Virus record (IMG/VR): IMGVR_UViG_3300031857_000625
Span: 1-36,206 of that record
Origin: a virus
Direction: 5' to 3' (one strand)
Length of the DNA stretch: 36,206 nucleotides
Part shown: positions 9,189 through 16,841 of the stretch, piece after piece
Numbering within the stretch: the stretch's first letter is position 1
How the letters are laid out: every line of letters starts with the position of its first letter
Program-made: the position numbers and the translations under genes
Notes under the pieces: model-generated
Seen by the model: the letters and a program-made list of their open reading frames with translations, nothing else
The model's database searches: none
Told to the model about the DNA's origin: nothing

Positions 9189-11084
9189 TTAATTAGAATT
9201 ACAAGTCTTTAGTGTTGTTCCACAGCCACATCCACATGTAGAAGGTGGACAGTTACAAGTATTTACTTGACATACATATGCCGGGTCTCTTAAAGCTTCT
9301 AAATCTATAAGTTGTTTTCTCATTAACCATTTGTCATCTTCTTCAGGACAACAGTTACTAATTCCATATCTTAGTTCAAGTACAGACTTATACAATACTT
9401 CTGCAGCTTTACATGTTATTTTTTCATACTTTTCAGTACTACAAATTGGTGCAACATATCCTGGTTGAACACTTCTTTTTGGATAGATCTGTGGAGGACA
9501 CTCATATACATCAGTATTTAATGTACAGTCACCAAAGTATTCTACATAGTCAGTAGGATATGATGTAAGCCAATGAGACATACATATTCTATCTGATCTT
9601 TCACCTGATAGCAAAGTAATTGTTTGAACAGTACCGTCACAATCTAAGTAATCATAATTATGTGATACAGTATCATGATTTTTAACTCTGGAACATATAC
9701 AAGGAAAACTTGTAAGACAGTCTATACATGTATCAAATTCATCTTGTATATCTCCTATTAAACCTGCACCTACACTTGTAATAGCTATTGAAACTCTCCA
9801 ACAAGTAGTTGGACACCATGCAAGAGTAATTACTTGTGTAACATATGCAGAAAGATCAGTAAATGTAATTATAGAAGGTTCAATACCATTACAATCTGTA
9901 AGTTCATAGTATGTTGTTTTACATGCATCACAATCTTGAAATGCTACTGTAATAGTTACAGCAACATCTGATGGAATTGGATTTGGGTATGCATCTACAA
10001 TCCAACAACCCGGACAGTCTGGACCAAGTTGTACTACTTGATCAACATATGCACTAAGGTCATCTGATGTATAAATAATAGTATTTAGATCATCACAGTT
10101 TGAAAGTATATAATTTGGACCTGCTGTACATGTTGCACAATCTGCAAATGCTTGTGTTACAACAACATCAATAGCACAATCACAATCTACTACTTGATTT
10201 ACAATCCAGCAGTTTGTATAACCGTCTATAATTACAACTTGACCAAGTGAAGCATATGGAGATAAAGACTGAGCTGTTGTATAAATAGGATTTTCTATAC
10301 CAGCACAATCTATAAGTTCATAACAGTCTTGTGGGCACATTCCATCCACACAATCACCATGATTTATAATAGTAAGATTAGGTCCTGGTGATGGACTAGT
10401 AAAAGGATATACTAAAGAACAATCTTTAAAGTATCCATTTACTTGTGTAGAAATTACATTGCCATTGCAGTCTACATAATTTAATTTAGCATTACCTATA
10501 ATTTCATAACATTGACATGAACAAGGATCAGTACATGGAATATCAGGATCTACAGCAACTGGAATTGGACTAAAATAATTTGTTGAAGGGGTTACATAGT
10601 AACAATTAAAATCAGGATCAGTACCTGCCTGTATGAGAACAGAAGTATTTACATATAAGGATAAATCAGTATCAGTTGTAAATACCGGTTGAGAACCATC
10701 ACATGACCATAAGTCATAATATTGCACTGGACAAGTTGGACAAAATCCTACTGGAGCATCTGTACATTGTGAATCACTAGCTGTTCCGGTAGCATATGTA
10801 TAATTTGATCCAAAATTAGTTGGTATTGTATTAAGGTTACCAAAATTGCTTCCATTAATAGGACTACCAGCATTTACTGTAGAACTTCTAAATAATTTAT
10901 AACATTGATTTGTTAATGGAATATATGTATCAGTAATTGGATCATACCCAAGTGCAGCAGGACCATTATAAATATTGATACCTTCACTGGGAGTAACGGT
11001 TGTACCATTAGTTGCAAAATATACAACAGGTCCTCCACAACAAGGTTCAAAACCAAAATAAGTTCCTGAAAATAAAGTTGTCAT
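9189..11084 (-). CDS. Cys-rich repeat virion protein
   Basis: This 631-residue protein contains at least four degenerate repeats of about 66 residues (roughly 122-190, 254-319, 324-388 and 391-456). Each begins with an aromatic-x-L/I pattern and a D/N-C pair (YYELTDCNG, CYELIDCAG, NYILSNCDD, YYDLWSCDG), continues with a T-x-x-DLSxYV turn, and contains C-W-x-V then a closing D-C-x-x-C. The C-terminal part (about 460-631) has another related YDYLDCDG segment, then a distinct helical Cys-rich tail (ISNCCPEEDDKWL, CNCPPSTCGCGCG). The repeats should be small beta-domains stabilised by disulfides or metal. Such beta-domain strings suit a virion surface or fibre protein. It ends 20 bases before the fibre gene and starts two bases after the stop of the small zinc protein gene. 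No catalytic motif is recognised. Confidence 0.6.
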   Translation of the reverse strand: MTTLFSGTYFGFEPCCGGPVVYFATNGTTVTPSEGINIYNGPAALGYDPITDTYIPLTNQCYKLFRSSTVNAGSPINGSNFGNLNTIPTNFGSNYTYATGTASDSQCTDAPVGFCPTCPVQYYDLWSCDGSQPVFTTDTDLSLYVNTSVLIQAGTDPDFNCYYVTPSTNYFSPIPVAVDPDIPCTDPCSCQCYEIIGNAKLNYVDCNGNVISTQVNGYFKDCSLVYPFTSPSPGPNLTIINHGDCVDGMCPQDCYELIDCAGIENPIYTTAQSLSPYASLGQVVIIDGYTNCWIVNQVVDCDCAIDVVVTQAFADCATCTAGPNYILSNCDDLNTIIYTSDDLSAYVDQVVQLGPDCPGCWIVDAYPNPIPSDVAVTITVAFQDCDACKTTYYELTDCNGIEPSIITFTDLSAYVTQVITLAWCPTTCWRVSIAITSVGAGLIGDIQDEFDTCIDCLTSFPCICSRVKNHDTVSHNYDYLDCDGTVQTITLLSGERSDRICMSHWLTSYPTDYVEYFGDCTLNTDVYECPPQIYPKRSVQPGYVAPICSTEKYEKITCKAAEVLYKSVLELRYGISNCCPEEDDKWLMRKQLIDLEALRDPAYVCQVNTCNCPPSTCGCGCGTTLKTCNSN

Positions 11085-11086
11085 AT

Positions 11087-11275
11087 TTAAGTTTTGTTAT
11101 ATCTATCTTTTCCCCAAACTTGATTTGTCTGAGATACTGTTGCTACTGTTTTTCTTTGTTTTAATTGTGCTTCATAATTGTTTACACATTTTGAACATAC
11201 AGTTTTGCCATCTGATGATTGTCTCTTCTGACATCCACATGACATTTTAGTTTTACAGTTTGGACACGTTGCCAT
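11087..11275 (-). CDS. Small zinc-ribbon-like protein
   Basis: A 62-residue protein with Cys pairs at 4/7 (CPNC), 13/15 (CGC) and 27/30 (CSKC), spaced like a small zinc-binding ribbon, followed by a basic, unstructured tail. It lies between two virion protein genes, with its stop two bases upstream of the next start. The start is preceded by the leader AAAACCAACAAAA (11276-11290) that recurs at several gene starts in this window, which supports the chosen ATG. A role in nucleic-acid or protein binding is possible but not shown. The coding potential is good because it fills the gap exactly and its frame matches the tight gene spacing. Confidence 0.6.
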   Translation of the reverse strand: MATCPNCKTKMSCGCQKRQSSDGKTVCSKCVNNYEAQLKQRKTVATVSQTNQVWGKDRYNKT

Positions 11276-11295
11276 ATTTTGTTGGTTTTAAATTT

Positions 11296-11856
11296 TTAGC
11301 AATTTACACAATCTAATTTATTTAGAAGCTTAAGTGCATAGTTATATAATGTCATACCTTTCTGTGGATCGTGACAGTATTCTACTTTAGCTTTAGCAGC
11401 TTCTAAATACATTTTAATTAAGCCAAGTTGCTCAAGTCTTTGTTTTGTTTTAAGTGGTGGCTCACATGCATTAGCATCAACCTCACACAAAATATTATAA
11501 TATCTATTTAAAGCATAACTAATTCTCATATGATTGTATTCTACAAATACCTGATCATTAGGAGATACACTATACTTAATTACATAAATACCGTCTGGCA
11601 AATTAGTATACTGAGTTCCACAATTAGCTGTCTGTAAATTCAGATCACATGCAGTTAATGTAATATGCCCACTTGCTACAAACTCAGTCATCTGAGCTCC
11701 TTCAAGTTGAACTGAATAAGCAAATCCAGGAACTGTTACATTTAATGTAGGACAAGTAACTGGCAACAGATCATAATATACACTTGTGTCCATAATCTTT
11801 AGAACACATGTATTCATAACTGTTGGTACTTCTAAACTTAATACGTGATTAGCCAT
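11296..11856 (-). CDS. Conserved crAss-like virion structural protein
   Basis: A 186-residue protein resembling a crAss-like structural protein. The N-terminal half (VLSLEVPTVMNTCVLKIMD, CPTLNVTVPGFAYSVQL, ITLTACDLNLQTANCG) is a beta-sandwich-like sequence. It continues LPDGIYVIKYSVSPNDQVFV and NHMRISYALNRYYNILCEVD, and the C-terminal third (about 135-186) is helical, ending KAKVEYC, GMTLYNYALKLLNKLDC. These segments recur in Crassvirales proteins of the capsid-tail gene block. Start at 11856 lies directly downstream of the terminator that closes the 569-residue virion gene, so it may be expressed at a different level. Exact place in the virion is unknown to me; a tail or portal-proximal component is the best guess. 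Confidence 0.68.
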   Translation of the reverse strand: MANHVLSLEVPTVMNTCVLKIMDTSVYYDLLPVTCPTLNVTVPGFAYSVQLEGAQMTEFVASGHITLTACDLNLQTANCGTQYTNLPDGIYVIKYSVSPNDQVFVEYNHMRISYALNRYYNILCEVDANACEPPLKTKQRLEQLGLIKMYLEAAKAKVEYCHDPQKGMTLYNYALKLLNKLDCVNC

Positions 11857-11865
11857 AGATATTTA

Positions 11866-11906
11866 ATAAAAAAGGGGATAGGAGTATTTAACTCTTCTCC
11901 CCTTTT
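11866..11906 (-). terminator. Rho-independent terminator after the 569-residue virion gene
   Basis: A nine-pair stem (AAAAGGGGA with TCCCCTTTT; 11897-11905 with 11869-11877) is extended inward by GAGT/ACTC across a small internal loop and followed on the minus strand by a run of Ts. The sequence is nearly symmetrical, so it could also act on the plus strand, but no plus-strand gene approaches it. Confidence 0.85.
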
Positions 11907-11929
11907 GATTTTTATTCTTTGTTACCTGC

Positions 11930-13639
11930 TTAGCAAGAAACTACATTGTAAGGGTTGTACACTGGAAGTGTAGGGAATGCTACTGGAACATCACATACAG
12001 TATCACAAGAGAATTCTTCAATGTTACATGCATTTTGACAACCATCTAACCATAATCCAATCTCAGCAAAGAATGTAGGTAATGTATCTTGTGAGAAGAT
12101 AGTCAATGCATATTGATCATTATCAAATGTACCAGATGGGTTGTTGAAACGTGGTACATTGTGAATCAATACGTATCTGTTGTATAAAGCACCACGGTCA
12201 ATTGTAGTGATGATTTGGTTACCTTGAGTAATCTCACGGATACGGAAGTCAGTAGCCAAGAAGTTTTGTCTGTAAGACTCAGAAAGAGTAAGTTCTCTAA
12301 GAACTGTCTCACCAAGACCTTGTACTTGAAGACCTTGACACTCAGTAACTACACATAGACTTTGGAATAAGCAAGGCTCACCTGTAAGATCTACTTCAGA
12401 AGCATAAAGTTTAACTGGCTCTTTTTCATAGAAGTCAGAAACTTGGAATGTACAGTCACCAAATCTAGTGTCTACATAAGCACCATTAAGGATAAGACCA
12501 GCACAAGCATTAGTAATATGACCAGGAGATAAATAGTTATCCCAAGTAATAGCACCATTTGCAGCTAAGAAAGCAGCAGATGTGCCTGGAGCATATAAAA
12601 GTGAACCATCTTCAGCTTGTACAACTGGTTGAATAAATGGAGCAATGATTGGGTTGTTTACAATTGCATTAGCCCAAGCAATCATAACTGTAGTTGAATC
12701 AACTGGAGTTGGAGAGATTGCATCTGGTGCACAACATCCTGTGTAAGCATCAACAGTAGCATATGCATTGTGGTTTAAGAATCTAAGTGCAGGAGATCCT
12801 TTTACATCCAGACGGAGGTAGTAAGTCTCACCACATAAAAACTCTTTGCAACACTCATAAGTAGCACCGCAACCTTCTTGTGCATGAGGCTCAGTTACAC
12901 CATTTAGAGCAATAGTATATACAGCAAGAGTACCAGGAGTACCTGAAGGTGAGTTAATTGTTACAGTATCACCAGCAGCATAATCTTTACCTGGATTAAC
13001 AATACCTGTTACTGTTGGTACACCACCAGCAATTGTAATTGTTAAAACAAGACCAGATCCTGTACCTGTTACAGTAGTTGTACTAACTGCTACAGCAGTA
13101 GTAGAGTTAGGTGCATAACCAACACCAGCAGTTGTAATAGCACCAGCTAATACACCACCACCTGCAGTCCAATATGTAGAACCTACGTGGATTACATTGT
13201 TCTGTGGAGAACATGGAGCTACAGAATAGAAACGTGATACATACTTAGGGTTGATCATTTTAGACTTGTTAGTCTCTTGGTAACCACCTGCTAAAGGACC
13301 AATCTTGTCATTGTCATAAATTGCAGAACCTGCAAGATATGCATTACAACAAGCAGTTGGTGTAATAGTCTGATTAAATGTTGCAGAATTTGGATTTGCA
13401 TCAAAAATACCAATGTAACCATTAGTATAAGTAGATGGAGCATCTGCCTTTAATTGGTTAAGAACATAAGTAGGTACACCGTTAGTAGTTACATAACCAC
13501 CATCTGTTACAACATTTATTGTTGTTACACCATCAATCAAAGTTGCTGTGAAAGTTGGTTCTGCACCTGGAACAGCAGTGTTGCGTGTTACCCCTGTGCC
13601 TAAGAATGCTTTTTCAAAAGCATGATTAAAATAAGCCAT
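11930..13639 (-). CDS. Abundant virion structural protein with an inserted beta-domain
   Basis: A 569-residue protein bounded by its own upstream AT-rich gap and its own downstream terminator, which suggests high expression. The N-terminus AYFNHAFEKAFLGTG and the C-terminal half (ETVLRELTLSESYRQNFLA, DRGALYNRYVLIHNVPRF, DTLPTFFAEIGLWLDGC) look like a conserved phage virion protein. Residues about 160-248 are different: Gly/Thr/Val-rich with GVGYAPNST and NPGKDYAAGDTVTI, the paired 'G-x-G-Y ... G-D-x-V-T-I' pattern of surface decoration beta-repeats, and flanked by Gly-rich junctions. Many cysteines (for example ATYECCKEFLCGETYY) are present. Arginine is often CGT here, whereas AGA prevails in less expressed genes, another hint of high expression. 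Candidate roles are a tail/collar or head-decorating protein; I cannot choose between them. Confidence 0.66.
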   Translation of the reverse strand: MAYFNHAFEKAFLGTGVTRNTAVPGAEPTFTATLIDGVTTINVVTDGGYVTTNGVPTYVLNQLKADAPSTYTNGYIGIFDANPNSATFNQTITPTACCNAYLAGSAIYDNDKIGPLAGGYQETNKSKMINPKYVSRFYSVAPCSPQNNVIHVGSTYWTAGGGVLAGAITTAGVGYAPNSTTAVAVSTTTVTGTGSGLVLTITIAGGVPTVTGIVNPGKDYAAGDTVTINSPSGTPGTLAVYTIALNGVTEPHAQEGCGATYECCKEFLCGETYYLRLDVKGSPALRFLNHNAYATVDAYTGCCAPDAISPTPVDSTTVMIAWANAIVNNPIIAPFIQPVVQAEDGSLLYAPGTSAAFLAANGAITWDNYLSPGHITNACAGLILNGAYVDTRFGDCTFQVSDFYEKEPVKLYASEVDLTGEPCLFQSLCVVTECQGLQVQGLGETVLRELTLSESYRQNFLATDFRIREITQGNQIITTIDRGALYNRYVLIHNVPRFNNPSGTFDNDQYALTIFSQDTLPTFFAEIGLWLDGCQNACNIEEFSCDTVCDVPVAFPTLPVYNPYNVVSC

Positions 13640-13704
13640 TTTTTCTAAATTTTAATTAATAAATATATACTATAATATAGTGAAAGTTTTTAAAACTTCC
13701 AAAA
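13640..13704 (-). promoter_or_regulatory. Possible promoter/leader of the 569-residue virion gene
   Basis: This short gap is almost pure A/T. On the minus strand it holds ACTATATTATAGTATATATTT around 13661-13681, sharing ACTATATTAT with the gap before the scaffold candidate (22228-22240). An A-rich run (AGAAAAAATGG) immediately precedes the start, typical of Bacteroidota genes that lack Shine-Dalgarno sequences. Promoter function is inferred only. Confidence 0.35.
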
Positions 13705-14220
13705 TTATTTTAAGAAAAGTAATTTATACTTAGTTGAGTTGATTGAGTCTTTAACAAGATCCAGGTTATTTACTATCTCTGAGTAAGGCATCATACCCTG
13801 AAGCTTGTTAATTGTATTGTATAGATCTCTTAAATACCCTACGGCATCTGCAGTAGTATCAAGAGTTCTAATTGGCATGTCTGTATACTTAAGAAGCTTT
13901 TCTGCTACACCTTGATAGCCTTCTACTAAAGTATCTGCATGACCATGAAGTCCTTCATAGAATTCTCCTAATGCTTTATGTGCAGCAAATGATCCATCAC
14001 CAGTTACTTTTAGATGTAATCTATGAAAACTAATTGATGCATTCATCATTTCTGTTGCACATGCTGCTGTCATTGTATCAAGTGAGCTACCACCAACTCC
14101 TGCATCTGGTGTAGGTTGAGGTTTAGCTGGTTCACTCTTAGGTTGAGTAACAACAGGTTGTGGTCTGCTGAGTGTCTTTGCAGGTTCCGGGTTTCTTTTT
14201 AACATTCTTTTTGCTTCCAT
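13705..14220 (-). CDS. Dps/ferritin-like domain protein (DUF5856-type)
   Basis: A 171-residue protein with a Pro/Lys/Gln-rich, disordered N-terminus (about 1-48) and a helical C-terminal domain. The core SFHRLHLKVTGDGS followed by HKALGEFYEGLHGHADTLVE resembles Dps-type ferritins. H69, H81, D96 and E100 have the 12-, 15- and 19-residue spacings of E. coli Dps H51, H63, D78 and E82; the fifth ligand position (Dps D67) is G85 here, with E86 adjacent. Phage proteins of this kind are grouped, as I recall, under DUF5856. It lies directly behind the ring-protein gene (two-base gap), so it may be a virion component rather than a free ferritin. Iron oxidation or DNA protection is possible but not demonstrated; the helical part is shorter than a full Dps. 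Confidence 0.62.
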   Translation of the reverse strand: MEAKRMLKRNPEPAKTLSRPQPVVTQPKSEPAKPQPTPDAGVGGSSLDTMTAACATEMMNASISFHRLHLKVTGDGSFAAHKALGEFYEGLHGHADTLVEGYQGVAEKLLKYTDMPIRTLDTTADAVGYLRDLYNTINKLQGMMPYSEIVNNLDLVKDSINSTKYKLLFLK

Positions 14221-14222
14221 AA

Positions 14223-14921
14223 TTAGTTGTTACGTTCTGCTGTTTCTGTACCTCTAGAGAACTGATTAAATGATTCCATATCACCAGCAAGAATACTCAC
14301 AGCCTCATCAATTATTACTTCTATAATATCATCTTTAAACTCACACTCTACATTTTGTGTAGACTGTAAATTAGTATAAGGATCTACACAACCTTGTATC
14401 TGAATCTTAATTGGTTGTCTATAGTAAATCAAAGATGCTGAATCTATTTCAAAATCATTATTGGTATAGATGTTTACATTATTACCCATAAGAGTACAGA
14501 AAGTTTCTGACCATTCAAAGCTTGGTCTTTTATTAGTGTCTCTTAATAGTAAACTTACATCTGCTTCTTCTGCAAAATAAACTGTCATACGTCTTTTATT
14601 GCAGCAGTCTTTTTTAGCATATACATCTACTCTCTTCCATTGTAAGTAATCTTGTGGAAGATTATCAAAGTAATAAATCTCTTTGTTTGAAAGATTTAAA
14701 GGCTCTGTTTGAAGAAGAACTTGAAGATCATCTTTTCTTCTTGTAGAACCTTCATCACCTTCTTTATAAATATTAGTTCCGTGCAACTGTCTTCTAGTCC
14801 ACTCAACTTGTGCTTTATTAAATGCCTCAACTATTTGCCAACATTCAATGTTGTCATAGTCTTGAGAATCAAGTTTATTGACACGTTGTTTTATTTTAAT
14901 AACTATTGTAGAATTTAACAT
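14223..14921 (-). CDS. crAss-like ring/adaptor protein (5' end replaced by HNH insertion)
   Basis: A 232-residue crAss-like connector protein with NKLDSQDYDNIECWQIVEAF, NKAQVEWTRRQLHG and EGDEGSTRRKDDLQVLL in the first 75 residues, then a beta-rich centre and an acidic helical C-terminus. The family forms part of the ring stack below the portal. The start at 14921 overlaps the stop of the HNH gene (AGATGTTAA). The first 18 codons are duplicated at 15337-15390 with 16 of 18 residues identical but only about 39 of 54 bases, nearly all differences at synonymous sites. The native start is therefore probably at 15390, and this start is the copy that came with the endonuclease cassette. The protein should still be full length and functional. 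Confidence 0.8.
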   Translation of the reverse strand: MLNSTIVIKIKQRVNKLDSQDYDNIECWQIVEAFNKAQVEWTRRQLHGTNIYKEGDEGSTRRKDDLQVLLQTEPLNLSNKEIYYFDNLPQDYLQWKRVDVYAKKDCCNKRRMTVYFAEEADVSLLLRDTNKRPSFEWSETFCTLMGNNVNIYTNNDFEIDSASLIYYRQPIKIQIQGCVDPYTNLQSTQNVECEFKDDIIEVIIDEAVSILAGDMESFNQFSRGTETAERNN

Positions 14922-15328
14922 CTTTCTAAATATTTTATCATATTAGCAAGTACAGTAATATTGTCTTTTGCATAACCCAATGCTGAGTTACAACTATTAC
15001 ATAACAAACCTCTTACTTTCCCTGTAGTATGACAATGGTCAACAAACAGTCCTTTTTTTAAACTACTATGTTCAACTGAACAACAATAACATTTATAGTC
15101 TTGCTCAACTAACATTCTTTCATAATCATCAATGCTAATTTTATGAGTAGACATTAATATATTATGCTTTCTTCTTCTTTTATTATTTTCAGCCCAGGTT
15201 TTAGATCTTTGAATAGCTATCTCTTTATTTTCATTATAGAAATTTTTTCTATACTCAAGAAGTTTTTCTTTATTCTTAAGATAGTATTCTTTTTGATATT
15301 CTTTTTTATGTTCAAGATCTCTACCCAT
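14915..15328 (-). CDS. HNH endonuclease, endonuclease VII-like (homing type)
   Basis: This 137-residue protein has a Lys/Glu/Tyr-rich basic N-terminal helix (about 1-60), then an HNH/His-Me finger of the recombination endonuclease VII type: C80-x-C/C83 (KCYCC), DHCH at 97-100, TGKVRGLLCNSCN at 102-114 and a helical tail. The two Cys pairs (80/83 and 110/113) bind zinc, H98 is the likely general base and N114 the metal-binding residue. The Lys-rich N-terminus presumably binds DNA. It interrupts the run between a small basic virion gene and the ring-protein gene, and both its ends overlap: TAATG with the orphan peptide upstream and TGTTAA with the ring protein downstream. The flanking duplication argues for a freestanding homing endonuclease rather than a resolvase of the phage. 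Confidence 0.85.
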   Translation of the reverse strand: MGRDLEHKKEYQKEYYLKNKEKLLEYRKNFYNENKEIAIQRSKTWAENNKRRRKHNILMSTHKISIDDYERMLVEQDYKCYCCSVEHSSLKKGLFVDHCHTTGKVRGLLCNSCNSALGYAKDNITVLANMIKYLERC

Positions 15329-15390
15329 TATTTGACATCTAATTTATTAAGCCGTTGCTTGATCTTTATTTCAATAGTACTATTTAACAT
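15328..15390 (-). pseudogene. Orphaned native 5' end of the ring-protein gene (20-codon remnant)
   Basis: On the minus strand an ATG at 15390, three bases after the stop of the upstream gene, opens a 20-codon frame MLNSTIEIKIKQRLNKLDVK ending in TAA at 15328-15330. Its first 18 residues match the start of the ring protein at 14921 (differences only E/V and L/V). It keeps the tight spacing to the upstream gene seen throughout the window, so it is most likely the original start of that gene, cut off by insertion of the HNH cassette. It may still be translated as a short peptide and could couple translation into the HNH gene through the TAATG overlap. Confidence 0.85.
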
Positions 15391-15393
15391 TTG

Positions 15394-15831
15394 TTATTTC
15401 TTTTTTCTTTTTATAGATCCACCTTTTTTTCTAACAACAGATTCCATAGATTCTCTTGTATTAAATCCAGAATTACCACGCATTTCTTTTTCAGCCCAAT
15501 TTCTTAATGCCATTTCTTTTTGAGGTGTTCTTGTATTATTTTGATTACTTCCAAAATAGGTTCTATTTTTTCTTGTATCATAACCTTCAGGAGATGGGTA
15601 AAAAGGAACTTTAGGATTTGTAGAAGGATATTGATAATCTAAAAATGCAGCATCACTTTTTGATAATGGACCTGCTTTAATAGGATCTCCCTGTGAATTA
15701 ACTTGAATACCATCTTGAGCTTTTTTTAAAGACTTTTTAAATGCCTTCATTTGACCACCGGCTTTTTTATAAGCCATAGCTTTATTATCATTAAAGGTTT
15801 TAAGTGGATTAGGTTTAGTTGTCTTTTTCAT
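15394..15831 (-). CDS. Small basic protein with C-terminal KKGG motif
   Basis: A 145-residue Lys-, Asn- and Pro-rich protein without membrane segments. It has a helical basic N-terminus (KKTTKPNPLKTFNDNKAMAY), a low-complexity middle with YPSTNPKVPFYPSPEGY, and a C-terminus RKKGGSIKRKKK. The last motif is shared with four other proteins nearby. It is the last of six consecutive small basic genes between the capsid and ring genes. The position and charge suggest a DNA-binding protein carried inside the virion. I recognise no catalytic domain and give no specific function. Confidence 0.55.
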   Translation of the reverse strand: MKKTTKPNPLKTFNDNKAMAYKKAGGQMKAFKKSLKKAQDGIQVNSQGDPIKAGPLSKSDAAFLDYQYPSTNPKVPFYPSPEGYDTRKNRTYFGSNQNNTRTPQKEMALRNWAEKEMRGNSGFNTRESMESVVRKKGGSIKRKKK

Positions 15832-15832
15832 T

Positions 15833-16300
15833 TTATTTCTTTTTAGCCATTTTTTTCAAAGTAACAGCAAGAGCTTTTCTTTTTGGTGTACAAGTTGGTT
15901 TTGACATTGGAGTGCAGTAACCTTTGTGTGCAGGATTGATAGCTTTTTGAATCCACTTCTTATCAGTAGATCCACCCTTTTTCATCATGATAACTGGTGA
16001 AGAAACTAATTTTGCTTTTTTCTCACCACCTTTTTTTGCAATAAGATCAGAATTTTTCTTAGCTGCTCTTTTTGCTTGTCTAACAGGTTTGTTCTCCTTT
16101 ATGTTCTTTGCAATTCTAGTACCAATTGCAGCTGCACCAGCACCAAGTATTGTTGCAGCAACTTTAGCACTTGGTGTACTAAATGCTCCTGGTTTTTTAG
16201 CCCATGGAACACATTTACCATCTACACAACCATGTTCTGGAGGACACTCTGAACCATAATTACAGTTTTGACTTGAGCGTGTAGTTTTCTTTACAGCCAT
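15833..16300 (-). CDS. Small basic Cys-containing protein with KWIQKAINPAHKGYC motif
   Basis: This 155-residue protein has an N-terminal Cys-rich segment (CNYGSECPPEHGCVDGKCVP, about 14-33) similar to a short disulfide or metal knot, a small Ala/Gly hydrophobic stretch (VAATILGAGAAAIGT, about 48-62) that might touch a membrane, and a very basic remainder. The end contains DKKWIQKAINPAHKGYC, then two Cys and KRKALAVTLKKMAKKK, a motif I recognise from small proteins of unknown function in many marine and Bacteroidota phages. Two GG motifs (AKKGGEKK and KKGGSTDKK) are shared with neighbours. The gene abuts both neighbours. A virion-internal, DNA-associated role is inferred from charge and position. 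Confidence 0.55.
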   Translation of the reverse strand: MAVKKTTRSSQNCNYGSECPPEHGCVDGKCVPWAKKPGAFSTPSAKVAATILGAGAAAIGTRIAKNIKENKPVRQAKRAAKKNSDLIAKKGGEKKAKLVSSPVIMMKKGGSTDKKWIQKAINPAHKGYCTPMSKPTCTPKRKALAVTLKKMAKKK

Positions 16301-16302
16301 GA

Positions 16303-16830
16303 CTATTTCTTTTTACGCATTTTCATTTTAGCACCAGCAATTCTATCAGCAGCAGTTGGCTTAGGATTTTTATCAATACCAGCTTTTACTGAAAGCATTC
16401 CAAAAGTAGAACCACCTTTTTTTAAATTATCTAAAGCATCTTTAGTTACAATAGTTTTCTTTCTAATTACATCTTTTCTAACATCTCCAGGTTTAATGTT
16501 TTTAGGAATAACACGTCTAGTTTTAACTGTTGCCATTTCATTAGTTCTTGGATCAAACTCCATCCCTTTTTCTTTAACTACAAAATTACCTCTCAGATTT
16601 TTTTTAACTTTTCTAGGTCCCATTGTATAGATAGGTTCATCTTTAGCTCCACCATTTTGTTTTTTAACAAGGCCACCTTTTTTCATAGTATCAATACCTT
16701 GGTAGTTAGGGCCTGTTGGACCTCCATTAGGAATACCCGCAATAAAAGATTTGGTAGATTTAGAACCTACCTTACCACCTTTAGCCATTTTAACTTTACC
16801 GTCACATTTAGCACACATTACTTTTTTCAT
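16303..16830 (-). CDS. Small basic protein with repeated GG motifs
   Basis: A 175-residue, strongly basic, low-complexity protein. It starts with CAKCDGKVKMAKGGKVG, where CxxC may bind a metal or redox partner, and contains KKGGLVKKQNGGAK and LKKGGSTFG, so four Gly-Gly sites flanked by Lys or Asn. A short beta-like region (about 70-125, IYTMGPRKVKKNLRGNFVVK) is the only part that looks foldable. The C-terminus is KMKMRKKK. It is encoded in the middle of the basic-protein cluster with three-base and twelve-base gaps to its neighbours. Function is unknown; DNA condensation inside the capsid or proteolytic processing at GG is possible. Confidence 0.53.
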   Translation of the reverse strand: MKKVMCAKCDGKVKMAKGGKVGSKSTKSFIAGIPNGGPTGPNYQGIDTMKKGGLVKKQNGGAKDEPIYTMGPRKVKKNLRGNFVVKEKGMEFDPRTNEMATVKTRRVIPKNIKPGDVRKDVIRKKTIVTKDALDNLKKGGSTFGMLSVKAGIDKNPKPTAADRIAGAKMKMRKKK

Positions 16831-16841
16831 AATATTTTATT

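Noticed and set aside
14915-15390. Group I intron with a nested HNH gene
   Set aside because: The duplicated start and overlapping stop/start codons on both sides leave no room for intron core sequences; splicing would not join the frames.
15987-16259. Plus-strand 90-codon frame rich in Phe/Ala
   Set aside because: Mirror image of the Lys/Ala-rich basic gene on the minus strand; apparent TM segments are an artefact of reading A/T-rich lysine codons in reverse.
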